A stretch of DNA of 23,413 nt from Planctomycetota bacterium (lineage in GTDB: Bacteria > Planctomycetota > PUPC01 > JACPCR01): contig JASLXP010000380.1 of assembly GCA_030740295.1 (NCBI GenBank), positions 1-23,413 on the forward strand, written 5' to 3'. Positions 15,301-21,690 of the stretch are shown piece after piece (the stretch's first letter is position 1; every line of letters begins with the position of its first letter). A program made the position numbers and the translations under genes. The notes beneath the pieces are model-generated. The model worked only from the letters and a program-made list of their open reading frames with translations. It made no database searches and was not told where the DNA came from.

Positions 15301-16257
15301 ATTCAATTCCCGGCGATCGAAGTTCGTGCCGCTGTTCTCGAGTCCGGCATAAACCATGAACGGGTAATTGGCGCCGAGCTGCACGATGATCCCCTTGAGC
15401 GCCAACCCGCGCAGGGGATGGATGACCGCGTTATAGCCCGCCGCGGGATAGAGGGGATATTGAACAGGATCGGAGTGAACCACTTCTTTCCTGGGCATCG
15501 GCTCACCTTTGCTTTTCAGATCCGCAAGCTTCTCCATGCGGGCGACAAGGCCCTCCACCGAGGTCTTGCCGTAGAATTTCTCCGTTTCAAGCAGGGCTTC
15601 GCGGCTCAGCCAACTGATAGGGAACTGATAGCCCAGGTTCAGATCGATGATACCGATCGGCACCCCGACTTCCGAGACCAAGTCACGACCGAAGTAGTAA
15701 GCGGCGGCGGACATCTTGAGGGCTGTCGAGTTGTTGACCTCGGCCCAGCCCGTGGCAGCCTTGAGGTCGAGGTCGCTCTGCGGCACGAGCGCGGGAATGG
15801 TCTTGATCGAAATGGCACGATAGAGCGGATTCTTCGTGTGTGCCGCCGCGGCTTTTCGCCCTGCCGCATCGCGCCCCAGCGAGATGTCGATCGTGGTCTG
15901 GCGCGCAAAGAGGAAGACATCACCTATGAGAACATTCTTGAGAGCTACAGTCTTGCCGCCAGACTTCACCGCCAAGGTCTGCGGTTCCCGGGTGGCAGGC
16001 ATCGACTCGAAAGTCACCCGCCAGGCGCCCGCGTTATCAGCCGTAGCCGCCTCTGACTGACCAGCCATCTCCACCGTTACCGCGCTGCCCTCGTCCGCAA
16101 AACCGGTCACGGTCACGGGCTTGCCGCGCTGAAGCACCATTCCATCGCCAAAGTGGCGGCTGACCCGCAATTCGCCTGCGTTCAGCGTGAAAGGTAAGAG
16201 CAGCAGGGCTGTCGTGAGGGCGCAAAGCGCTAGTTTCCTGGATGTTTTATCGTTCAT
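12364..16257 (-). CDS. Giant exported fusion: degenerate sialate O-acetylesterase domain + PDZ-like + DUF6288 toroid + C-terminal jelly roll
   Basis: 1297 residues. Signal peptide 1-27 (LCALTTALLLLPF, LNA-GE). Residues 28-545 follow a SASA esterase from end to end (GDGMVLQRGKPVTVTG; GAWRVTFESM; VPIGIIDLNLG). The catalytic motifs are lost: GQSNM is RQTTI (119-123), WYQGE is QLGAN (293-297), and the D-x-x-H region near 400-410 has no His. Residues about 578-668 look like a PDZ domain (MGVRKVLAGSPADGKIFEGDVI). Residues about 680-990 form an alpha/alpha-toroid of DUF6288 type (SWYNSADAILFGEYFHATGD, GGWRHNFPGGATYG, GGHGGNFWNNFWTPLGAHAHG). A helical linker (1000-1100) precedes a lectin-like jelly roll (1165-1295, GIEIYLNGKLIG). 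GAGAG lies 8 bases before the ATG. The toroid resembles terpene-cyclase/lyase folds, but no catalytic role can be assigned; glycan binding outside the inner membrane is the likely theme. Confidence 0.85.
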   Translation of the reverse strand: MNDKTSRKLALCALTTALLLLPFTLNAGELRVSRHFGDGMVLQRGKPVTVTGFADEGSAVTVEMAGQSEAATADNAGAWRVTFESMPATREPQTLAVKSGGKTVALKNVLIGDVFLFARQTTIDISLGRDAAGRKAAAAHTKNPLYRAISIKTIPALVPQSDLDLKAATGWAEVNNSTALKMSAAAYYFGRDLVSEVGVPIGIIDLNLGYQFPISWLSREALLETEKFYGKTSVEGLVARMEKLADLKSKGEPMPRKEVVHSDPVQYPLYPAAGYNAVIHPLRGLALKGIIVQLGANYPFMVYAGLENSGTNFDRRELNRAYIETYDIRKNGFRIDAYTTPRIPKEWRQAFADKELPIALVMPPSSALHTFGTRCIEMRELNRLTATDNFGVGLILSGSESIPYSAQPRDEVLLASRSLSWARGSVYRKDGTDASGPLFDRVETDLNRATIHFKEGTAKSLNAKKGALDFFEAAGIEGEYSPAAARIDGDVIRIKSDTVNRIAYVRYNWNKSPNQGLGNASGLPAIPFRSQQIEYVWFIRNSETDLPSEYFTPANEWKSGDVTLVNGQLKTHGYPNFSGWIGPVGVKTGPFGPNMGVRKVLAGSPADGKIFEGDVIYSANGNMLGDEAWVVMAAAITESETEAGSGRLLLGVRRDGKNMEVKLTLKVMGTYSSTAPYDCPKTEKIIAYLEEWLAARGGGATRGGGFLGSDALFLLGSGNPKYQGLVRRVIYSKMASTDPTKPFESTRAGKSWYNSADAILFGEYFHATGDRNVLPYLKNACDRLAATQQPIGGWRHNFPGGATYGLIPNAGIPGVIGMNLAKAAGLDINMKAYELGVRHFREKRAETGTMIYGLGGCQRETPPQIDPAVMAAGKLETCNGGLSAAGILMGLEGHTRAAHLCSLISAYAFNNTFGGHGGNFWNNFWTPLGAHAHGRAAFIHFMKGHRWYRECNRMFDGSLINNENERVGGGHGLALVAPRERLRITGAPKSPFATDAPEFLKPALAAHAKKDYSACEKLVSALLATGTVSKADLPRVQKLAQAAREIQQSIEFDMTRMEELIEEGRMAEASADLAQLKGVVAEGNARLAAIEKGLKGKARADDKSLYTAEQRALQPVTRQDAKPAEPREWKCLVTEMPVGKDRSLGKVPAEEASKWRMKVVESAEQAPEGWMVPRFDDSEWEETNLPISWRMYHTALLRTKFAVDNKNKFDGLRMRGWLFRQQGIEIYLNGKLIGKVNNLEKKTGNVEAEFKESVMKRLKNGENTLAVTTRHNWRWGMLFMHVYNDGFGFRLDARMKK

Positions 16258-16277
16258 GTGTTTCTCTCGTTCACTAC

Positions 16278-16288
16278 GTAATCATTAC
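16278..16288. promoter_or_regulatory. Perfect palindrome just upstream of the giant fusion gene
   Basis: GTAAT-C-ATTAC lies about 21 bases upstream of the start codon at 16257, where a repressor could block transcription or early elongation. A second inverted repeat, TTGTTG-N8-CAACAA, begins near 16318. Both are short and could be chance; there is no direct evidence of regulation. Confidence 0.25.
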
Positions 16289-16390
16289 CATAAATTCAGA
16301 CAGGTATTCTCTGAGGCTTGTTGCACGATGACAACAACCCCTGAAAACACCTGCCCTTGCTGTAGGCGCCGAGGACAGGAATTTTGACGA

Positions 16391-17148
16391 TCATTTCTTC
16401 GGCCCTGCCATGCGGGGGAGGCGAGCCGTGTGCTTGAGCATGGGCACGATCTGATGATCCTGCTCTGTCGAGGTCAGATTGGAAAGTGATACATTTTCCA
16501 CGCCCTGCTAATCTGGGGGCAGTTTTCATGCCTTGCTCTCGTATCCTTCCTTGCTGTAGGCGATCAGAGTCGGTTCCTCGCACGGGAGCCCGGGCATGCA
16601 GATATCGGTGCCGTCGATCTTAGGCTGGGGATCCTCTGTGCCGTTTGGGTTGTTCCTGTAATACCAGGGCAGAAGCAGCAGGCAGAACTCCTCGAGATAC
16701 TTTTCGGGAGTACTTCCCACTTCCCATCCAGGTGCCGCGCGTCTTTCATGGGATTGGTGCAGTAGAGTTCGTCGGGCAGGTCTTCAACCGCGCTGCCCCG
16801 TGCCAAGCCCAGGCCTGCAGCCCTACAAAGCGGTCATCGCGAAAACCGTTAACCCATTCGGAGGTGACGTCGATGCCGCGGTAGCGGTAGATCTTGCGTT
16901 GAGTGCGAAACTCTTCTTCCTTGGTAGCCCAGCCAGGGGCTGATGGGGGCCTCGCGGTCGAGCGGTCGCGCCCCGAGGAAGGCGTCGATGTGGAAGGTTT
17001 TTCCTTCCAGCAGTTCGGGAATCAATTCGATTAACACGTCGATGCGCTTCTGGGCCAGCCCTGTCTTCCACTCCTGTGTGTAGCTCATCTGGTACGAGAC
17101 CATGCCGCCCCACTCTTTGCCGGGGATCAGTCCTGCTCTTGCGGGTCC
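16391..17148 (-). pseudogene. Decayed glycosidase remnant (GH101/DUF5696-like TIM barrel, low certainty of family)
   Basis: Three minus-strand frames join into one plausible protein: SYTQEWKTGLAQKRIDVLIE, KTFHIDAFLGARP, EEEFRTQRKIYRYRGIDVTSEW, RFVGLQAWAWHG, AVEDLPDELYCTNPMKDARH, EKYLEEFCLLLLPWYYRN, CEEPTLIAYSKEGYESKA and QGVENVSLSNLTSTE. HIDAF and DVTSEW look like the nucleophile and acid/base strands of an endo-alpha-N-acetylgalactosaminidase-like barrel. Frame breaks lie near 16920, 16796-16799 and 16706-16708. Two in-frame stops, TGA (16526-16528) and TAG (16508-16510), sit where Trp is expected (KA-W-KLPPD-W-QGV). The 5' part is missing: the frame opens only at a TGA (17149-17151), and the next upstream gene ends at 17209. 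The remnant ends at a TGA at 16391. No function is expected. Confidence 0.7.
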
Positions 17149-17166
17149 TCAATCTGCGGGGTAAGG

Positions 17167-17185
17167 GGAAAACTCCATGTTTTCC
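17167..17185. terminator. 7-bp hairpin after the small membrane protein gene
   Basis: GGAAAAC-TCCAT-GTTTTCC is a perfect 7-bp inverted repeat with a 5-base loop, 24 bases beyond the stop of the gene ending at 17209 on the minus strand. A terminator ending the esterase/membrane-protein transcript is plausible, but a T-run is lacking. It also marks the boundary with the decayed glycosidase. Confidence 0.4.
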
Positions 17186-17208
17186 TAACGGATTCATATT
17201 GACGGATT

Positions 17209-17469
17209 TCATTCTTCGTTGCCGGATGATCTGTCTCTTGTGTGAAAGGCGCCCAGGGCATCCATCAGGAGAAATGCACCGATGGACAGGAAGATGGCCG
17301 CAAGGAGTACTGCCCACGCAATGTCCCAACGCGCTCGTGAGTTAACGAAGTAACTCAGTGGGCCGCTGTGACCGAATGAGCCACGTTGGGGGAGAAATGC
17401 GCATGTGGCCACGAATACGCCGATATCAACGGCTATGAGGCCCAGTCCTGCCATCAATCTTTTGCTCAT
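17209..17469 (-). CDS. Small two-helix membrane protein, function unknown
   Basis: 86 residues with two hydrophobic helices, about 5-25 (LMAGLGLIAVDIGVFVATCAF) and about 49-71 (AWAVLLAAIFLSIGAFLLM), joined by a polar loop and followed by a short charged tail (HTRDRSSGNEE). I do not recognise the family. The start is well supported: AAAGGAGATCC (17471-17481) precedes the ATG at ideal spacing. Its start is 24 bases downstream of the esterase stop on the same strand, so the two are probably co-transcribed. A small inner-membrane partner or an unrelated passenger are both possible. Confidence 0.7.
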   Translation of the reverse strand: MSKRLMAGLGLIAVDIGVFVATCAFLPQRGSFGHSGPLSYFVNSRARWDIAWAVLLAAIFLSIGAFLLMDALGAFHTRDRSSGNEE

Positions 17470-17470
17470 T

Positions 17471-17481
17471 GGATCTCCTTT
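17471..17481 (-). promoter_or_regulatory. Strong ribosome-binding site of the small membrane protein gene
   Basis: On the minus strand AAAGGAGATCC precedes the ATG at 17469. It is the strongest Shine-Dalgarno match I noticed in the window, and it argues that this short reading frame is translated. Confidence 0.7.
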
Positions 17482-17493
17482 GCATGGTTCATT

Positions 17494-19047
17494 CTATTGT
17501 GTCCTTGAGTCGTCATACATTGTTCTTACCGTCGTAAATGGTGAAGCAGGCAGGCCGGCGGAATTGTAGAGATAGGGCCCGAGCGGGCGATTGGTGTAGC
17601 CATAGCGGACGGCCACCGGATCGTCCACATCCCTGCTGGATACGATGAGGTCGGTGCCGTCGATCTTTCCGTCGGCCCAGTGCCAGTTGCCTTTCTTATC
17701 CTGAATGGAGAGCCACGGGATTTTCGCGCCCGGGGCTGGTACGGGAGGAATGTAGTCGGTCTTGGTTGCGACCATCAGTCCCTGCGCATGACCGAAGGAG
17801 ATGCGGATGGCGCTGCCCTCGACCTTGAAGCCCCTGTAAAGCGGGCCGCTGGGAAGGATGTCTTTCCGGCCGTAGTCCTTGTGGAGCGCCCAGTGCGCCA
17901 AGCGAATGCCGACCTCGACTTTGTTGCCGGGATGCTCACGATCCGCGCCGATATCGACAGCGACGGCCATGCCGGTGTTCTTGATGGTGAGCGCGTGGCG
18001 TTGCGCTTCACGGATACGGGCCCGGCCGTCTCCCATCGCCGGCTTGTCGACAGGGGAACGGCCGATGCCGGCCAATTGCACAGAATAGAAAGGGAAGTCG
18101 CCGAGTTGCCAGGACGCACGCCAGTCTTTAATCAGCGACTCCATCTTCAGGAAGTAACTGTGTCCCTCCGACGCGTTGGCTTCTCCCTGATACCACAAGG
18201 CCCCACGCATGCCGTAACCGACCAAAGGTGCGATTCGCTGCTGATAGAGTACCCCGTATGAGATCTTTTTTTCTGAATTGGCCGACCGCGGAAGTTTCCG
18301 CGCAGGGACCCGCATCCACGACTCAATCCGCGACCCGCCCACGCAGGCATTGACGAGGCCGACCGGCACTTCGAGCTCCCGGTGCACCTTGCGGGCAAAA
18401 CAGAACCCGACTCGTGTGAATTCACCAACAGACTGGGGAGTGGCCATCTGCCAGCCGCCGGGGGCACTGATGTGGCGCACCGCTGGAAAGTTGGACTGCA
18501 TGAGATCGTCCTTGGGATCCTGGTTTTTGCGGTTGTGTCTGACCTTGCCCGCCATGTTCGACTGCCCCGAACAGAGCCAAACTTCACCGATCAGAATGTC
18601 CGTGAACGATTTGCTCGCCTTCTTCCCGTCAAGCTCCGTGGCGATGGTCAGGGCTCGGCCCTTCGGTGCCTTTTCAAGAGAATCAAGTTTGTCCGCCGGC
18701 ACGGGAGCCAACGTCACCTTCCACTGGCCGTCCTTCCCGACGACGGTCTCTTTGGTCTGCTTGTCGAAGCTGACCGTCACCTTCGCTCCCGGCAGAGACC
18801 GGCCCCAGACAGGAACAGGAATTCCCTGTTGAAAGACCGCATGGTTATCGAAGACAGGAGGACACTGGGCCTCCAGGGGCGCTGCGTCTTTCGAGTTGGT
18901 GTCACTCGCAACGGGATCTGCTGCAGGCAATGCGGAGATTTGAAGCATCCATGCACACACGCACGCAAGAGTCTTGTGGGGCAATGCCGAAGTTACTCTC
19001 GTGTTCATGATCGGCTTGTGGCTCTTACTTCTAATCATGCTTTTCAT
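17494..19047 (-). CDS. Sialate O-acetylesterase (SASA family), intact, exported
   Basis: 517 residues, with all the hallmarks of the family. Signal region 1-43 (basic start, ACVCAWMLQISAL, A-A-D cleavage). The N-terminal strand domain has DNHAVFQQGIPVPVWG; block I is GEVWLCSGQSNMAG with nucleophile Ser163; block III is RGALWYQGEANAS (283-292); the C-terminal His is in VDIGADREHPGNK (Asp369, His372), completing an SGNH-type triad. The C-terminal beta domain has RYGYTNRPLGPYLYNSAGLPASPF. The enzyme removes O-acetyl groups from sialic acid or other acetylated sugars, in the periplasm or outside. Starts at 19047 or 19008 are both possible; GGAGG and AAAGG lie upstream of the first. It serves as the intact reference for the degenerate copy at 12364-16257. 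Confidence 0.92.
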   Translation of the reverse strand: MKSMIRSKSHKPIMNTRVTSALPHKTLACVCAWMLQISALPAADPVASDTNSKDAAPLEAQCPPVFDNHAVFQQGIPVPVWGRSLPGAKVTVSFDKQTKETVVGKDGQWKVTLAPVPADKLDSLEKAPKGRALTIATELDGKKASKSFTDILIGEVWLCSGQSNMAGKVRHNRKNQDPKDDLMQSNFPAVRHISAPGGWQMATPQSVGEFTRVGFCFARKVHRELEVPVGLVNACVGGSRIESWMRVPARKLPRSANSEKKISYGVLYQQRIAPLVGYGMRGALWYQGEANASEGHSYFLKMESLIKDWRASWQLGDFPFYSVQLAGIGRSPVDKPAMGDGRARIREAQRHALTIKNTGMAVAVDIGADREHPGNKVEVGIRLAHWALHKDYGRKDILPSGPLYRGFKVEGSAIRISFGHAQGLMVATKTDYIPPVPAPGAKIPWLSIQDKKGNWHWADGKIDGTDLIVSSRDVDDPVAVRYGYTNRPLGPYLYNSAGLPASPFTTVRTMYDDSRTQ

Positions 19048-19297
19048 CTACCTTTGAACCTCCGCTTCTAATCTGAGTCTCCTAATCTGGCTTGTCGTGC
19101 ACTGGAGAATTCGAGACAAAGAGAAATGATGCCAAGCGAAGAGGAAAATCGGGGATGACAAGCAAGATCAGGAGTCATGTGTGGCGACTTCTGCTTCCTA
19201 CACCATCGGCGTGGGGACCGGCCTGGAGCCGGCGCGCCCGGGGAGAGGCTGCAGCGGAGGGCGCATCTCGCTCTTATTTCTAATCGCATCAGTAACA
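19048..19297. other. Intergenic stretch upstream of the esterase, no gene seen
   Basis: I find no supportable reading frame here. A GC-rich block at 19205-19260 contains the hairpin CCGGC-CTGGA-GCCGG (19218-19232). The stretch probably carries the promoter of the esterase gene at 19047, but no convincing promoter boxes were found. Confidence 0.5.
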
Positions 19298-19614
19298 CTA
19301 TTTCACATTTCTTGTTGAAAGATCGATATCGTCTGTCCTGAAGGGTGGTGCCGGAAGTTTTCCTTGTTGTAGAGATTGTGTAGCGGATTCCGGTGCCAGG
19401 CGAAGCGGACATGCTTCGGCTCTGGCACCCTGTGGTGCCAGACCTCAACGGTGTCCTTGCCGGTGATGCGGGCATAGGCCATCCTAAAATCGCCGTCCGC
19501 GCCGGCGATGGTGATCTTGTCGCCTTTGATGATCATGGCGTCATACATGGGGCCACCAGCTTGTCGCCACGATGATCTTGAACGTGCTTTTCTAACCATC
19601 GGCATGTCTTCCAT
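19298..19614 (-). pseudogene. 3' remnant of a sialate O-acetylesterase gene
   Basis: The open frame reads DKITIAGADGDFRMAYARIT, VEVWHHRVPEPKHVRFAW, NPLHNLYNKENF, which is the typical C-terminal beta domain of SASA esterases (compare VAVRYGYTNRPLGPYLYN in the intact gene). It then leaves frame; inserting one C at 19353-19354 restores PAPPFRTDD and an in-frame TAG at 19298-19300, matching LPASPF of the family. Nothing of the catalytic domain remains: the heparinase-type gene ends at 19626, only 11 bases upstream. The 5' part of the frame before GGPMYDA does not look like the family, so a further shift or junction is likely there. Confidence 0.72.
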
Positions 19615-19625
19615 TCGACCTCATT

Positions 19626-21554
19626 CTATTCTGGAGCCACCTTCAACTTGAGCGTTGAGGTCACTCGAACGGTGCGGCTTCTTCCGGTCGGGCAAGTCAC
19701 TTCGATAGCGAATCCTCCGCGCTTCTGTTTGTTCAGCTTGAGGCTGAGCTTACTGCTGCCGGGGTTGAGGGCTGTCACGTGCAGCAATTCGTGGTCGGCT
19801 GCCGCGCTCATCCAGCGGATGATTTTGGTTTGCTTGCCAGGCAGGGAGGGCGTGCCGCGGGATTCCTGCATCACGCCGTCCCCCAGGGCGGCAAAGGTCA
19901 TGGTCAGCCGTTCTTTGCCGCTCTTGAGGGAGGCCCAGTCCTTGCCGCATCTGGTGTCGGCAAAGGTATGGAATCGGGACTCCAACCAGTGTCCTGCGGC
20001 AACATTGGGGTCGAAGAGGCGGTCGACGACAAGCCAGTAGTTGTTCTCCACCAGCAGGAAGAGGCGTCCGATGAAGAGTTTCTTCCAGCGCGGCAGGTAA
20101 ATGTGAGAGCCATCGATCCGCAGGCCGAGAATGTCCTTGCCCTTCACCACCTCGGTGACGTCGCAGACCGCGTTCTCCCGGCAGCCGAGCCCGTCGACGA
20201 AAAGGGCGCTCTTTGATGCGACGCTGCGGCCATAGATGTGATGGCCAAACCTGGTAAAGGAGACCGGACTGCTGCCGCTCTGGTCGGTGATCATCCGTTC
20301 ACCGTTGACCATGCATTTGAAGCTCATGAGATCGAGCATGCCGTGACCGGTGATTTCACTGGAGCCGCCACGGGCGGAGAGGCGCAGAGTAGGAAAGGCC
20401 GAATCATCCGCGAGGGCTGCCCAGTCCAGTCCTTTGTAGATCCGGGCCACCGGTTCCTTCTTCCTTGCGCGGGCCTTCCGGAGTGTCTCCATCTTTTCAG
20501 TGTTGGGAACACAGTCGGCCGCAAAGAGGGTGTCCCCCGTTGCGACACGGTCCAGTCGTTTCCTCCGCTTGGGGGATGGCGCGGCCCGGCCCGATAGGTA
20601 GGTGGCGGCCCGCAACGCTGCCTCGGGCTGCTTGAGCCGCTTGGCCAGCATGAAGAAGAAACCAGCAGGATGCCAGCCGTCATTGTCACCGAAGGTGATG
20701 CCGGTGAAGTCGAGCGGGAAGTGGAGAGACTTGCCCAGTTCCTTGATTCTGAACGCGGGATGTTTCCTGCCGGTCGCGTTCTCCCAGCTCAGGAGGTAGT
20801 GCATAGCGTAGTGCATGCCGTAGTTCCAGTAGCCGGTGCCTTCGTGGCAGCCGCCGCCGTTTTTAATGTACGACTTGAAATACTCGCCCAGCGACTTCTC
20901 CACGAACGGTATCAGCTTGCGGCACTCGGGCCGGTCGTCGTGGAAGGCGAGCGCCATCATCCCCATGCCGCCGCAACAGACGCCGTTCCAGTTCGACCAC
21001 TCCTTGAAGGCCCACCAGGGAGAATTGTCGAGGCACTTGAGCGCCTCTTTGAGGTAGAAGCGATCGAGAACATCGAAGAAGACCTGCTCCTCTTCGGGGG
21101 TAATGTCGGGCCGGAAGAGATCGTACATCAGCCCGATATCCGCGGCGTGTTCCCCGTAAGTCAGACAGAAGGGCAGCTCCACCTCGGGCGGGGTGTTAAT
21201 ACGTGCCTCACAACTGATGTGGTTCCAGTTCATCAGGTTGGCCAGATGGCGGAGGGCGGTCCTGCGGTATCTGGCCTCACGGGTCAATACCCATGCCGCG
21301 GTGAGGCACTGGAGATGACTGGCGATGGCACGCGTTCCCTGCATGTACTGAACCGCTTCCCCTTCGGCGATCGGTTTGGCCCGCACGAGCCAATCGGCAT
21401 CGGCCAGTATTTGCAGGGCCTGACTCTCCATGAAAGGGGTGTGGAGTTTGTCCTTCAGATTGAGCGCCGTATCCCGACTGACCCACAGACGGGGAGATGA
21501 CTTCAGTGTAAGGTTCTTCATTGTGACTGGTCGTCTGTATTTGTTTCGTTGCAC
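19626..21554 (-). CDS. Heparinase II/III-family polysaccharide lyase-like protein, no signal peptide
   Basis: 642 residues. An alpha/alpha-toroid (about 40-310) carries the family signatures WSNWNGVCCGGMGMMAL (186-202), GYWNYGMHYAMHYL (241-254) with a catalytic-type Tyr, and GITFGDNDGWHPAG. A beta-sandwich part follows with ITGHGMLDLMSF (His404, Asp408) and MITDQSG, the usual HGHxDxxSF-type metal or active-site region. Family members cleave uronic-acid-containing glycans by beta-elimination. The protein has no hydrophobic leader from either the GTG at 21554 (GGAAG 6 bases upstream) or the ATG at 21521, which is odd beside exported neighbours. A relocated signal may have been lost with the deletion in the preceding gene, or the enzyme may act on imported oligosaccharides. 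Substrate unknown. Confidence 0.86.
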   Translation of the reverse strand: MQRNKYRRPVTMKNLTLKSSPRLWVSRDTALNLKDKLHTPFMESQALQILADADWLVRAKPIAEGEAVQYMQGTRAIASHLQCLTAAWVLTREARYRRTALRHLANLMNWNHISCEARINTPPEVELPFCLTYGEHAADIGLMYDLFRPDITPEEEQVFFDVLDRFYLKEALKCLDNSPWWAFKEWSNWNGVCCGGMGMMALAFHDDRPECRKLIPFVEKSLGEYFKSYIKNGGGCHEGTGYWNYGMHYAMHYLLSWENATGRKHPAFRIKELGKSLHFPLDFTGITFGDNDGWHPAGFFFMLAKRLKQPEAALRAATYLSGRAAPSPKRRKRLDRVATGDTLFAADCVPNTEKMETLRKARARKKEPVARIYKGLDWAALADDSAFPTLRLSARGGSSEITGHGMLDLMSFKCMVNGERMITDQSGSSPVSFTRFGHHIYGRSVASKSALFVDGLGCRENAVCDVTEVVKGKDILGLRIDGSHIYLPRWKKLFIGRLFLLVENNYWLVVDRLFDPNVAAGHWLESRFHTFADTRCGKDWASLKSGKERLTMTFAALGDGVMQESRGTPSLPGKQTKIIRWMSAAADHELLHVTALNPGSSKLSLKLNKQKRGGFAIEVTCPTGRSRTVRVTSTLKLKVAPE

Positions 21555-21557
21555 TTC

Positions 21558-21605
21558 TCACTTCCGTTTCAACACCACTAGCGGCGGCTTCCAGAGCCCC
21601 TGTGG
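21558..21605 (-). pseudogene. Stranded C-terminal tail of the neighbouring SASA/module gene
   Basis: In a frame different from the gene that stops at 21691, the minus strand reads PQGLWKPPLVVLKRK and then TGA (21558-21560). This resembles the C-terminus of the 6890-9433 protein, which ends RTWKSPWFVLRRK. The likely reading is that the gene at 21691-23413 once continued through a beta-rich tail of about 150 residues and a deletion removed all but these last codons. The match is short, so chance cannot be excluded. Confidence 0.4.
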
Positions 21606-21690
21606 TCTGGGGAGCCTTTGAGCAACCGGCTGACAACAGCCTGTCCTGGTGGCTGTGGCGTCAGCCAATTTCGCCCTTCAGTATTCCCGT

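Noticed and set aside
13345..16056. A 903-codon open frame on the plus strand
   Set aside because: It lies wholly antisense to the 1297-residue fusion protein, has an amino-acid make-up typical of antisense GC-rich DNA and shows no recognisable motif.
16350..16563. A 14-base direct repeat (CCTTGCTGTAGGCG) about 200 bases apart
   Set aside because: One copy encodes part of AYSKEG in the decayed gene; there is no extension beyond the match, so chance or a small rearrangement is more likely than a mobile-element end.
21277..21636. A minus-strand frame beginning with a lipoprotein-like SAGCSK
   Set aside because: No hydrophobic stretch precedes the Cys in frame, and most of it overlaps the heparinase-type gene in another frame.
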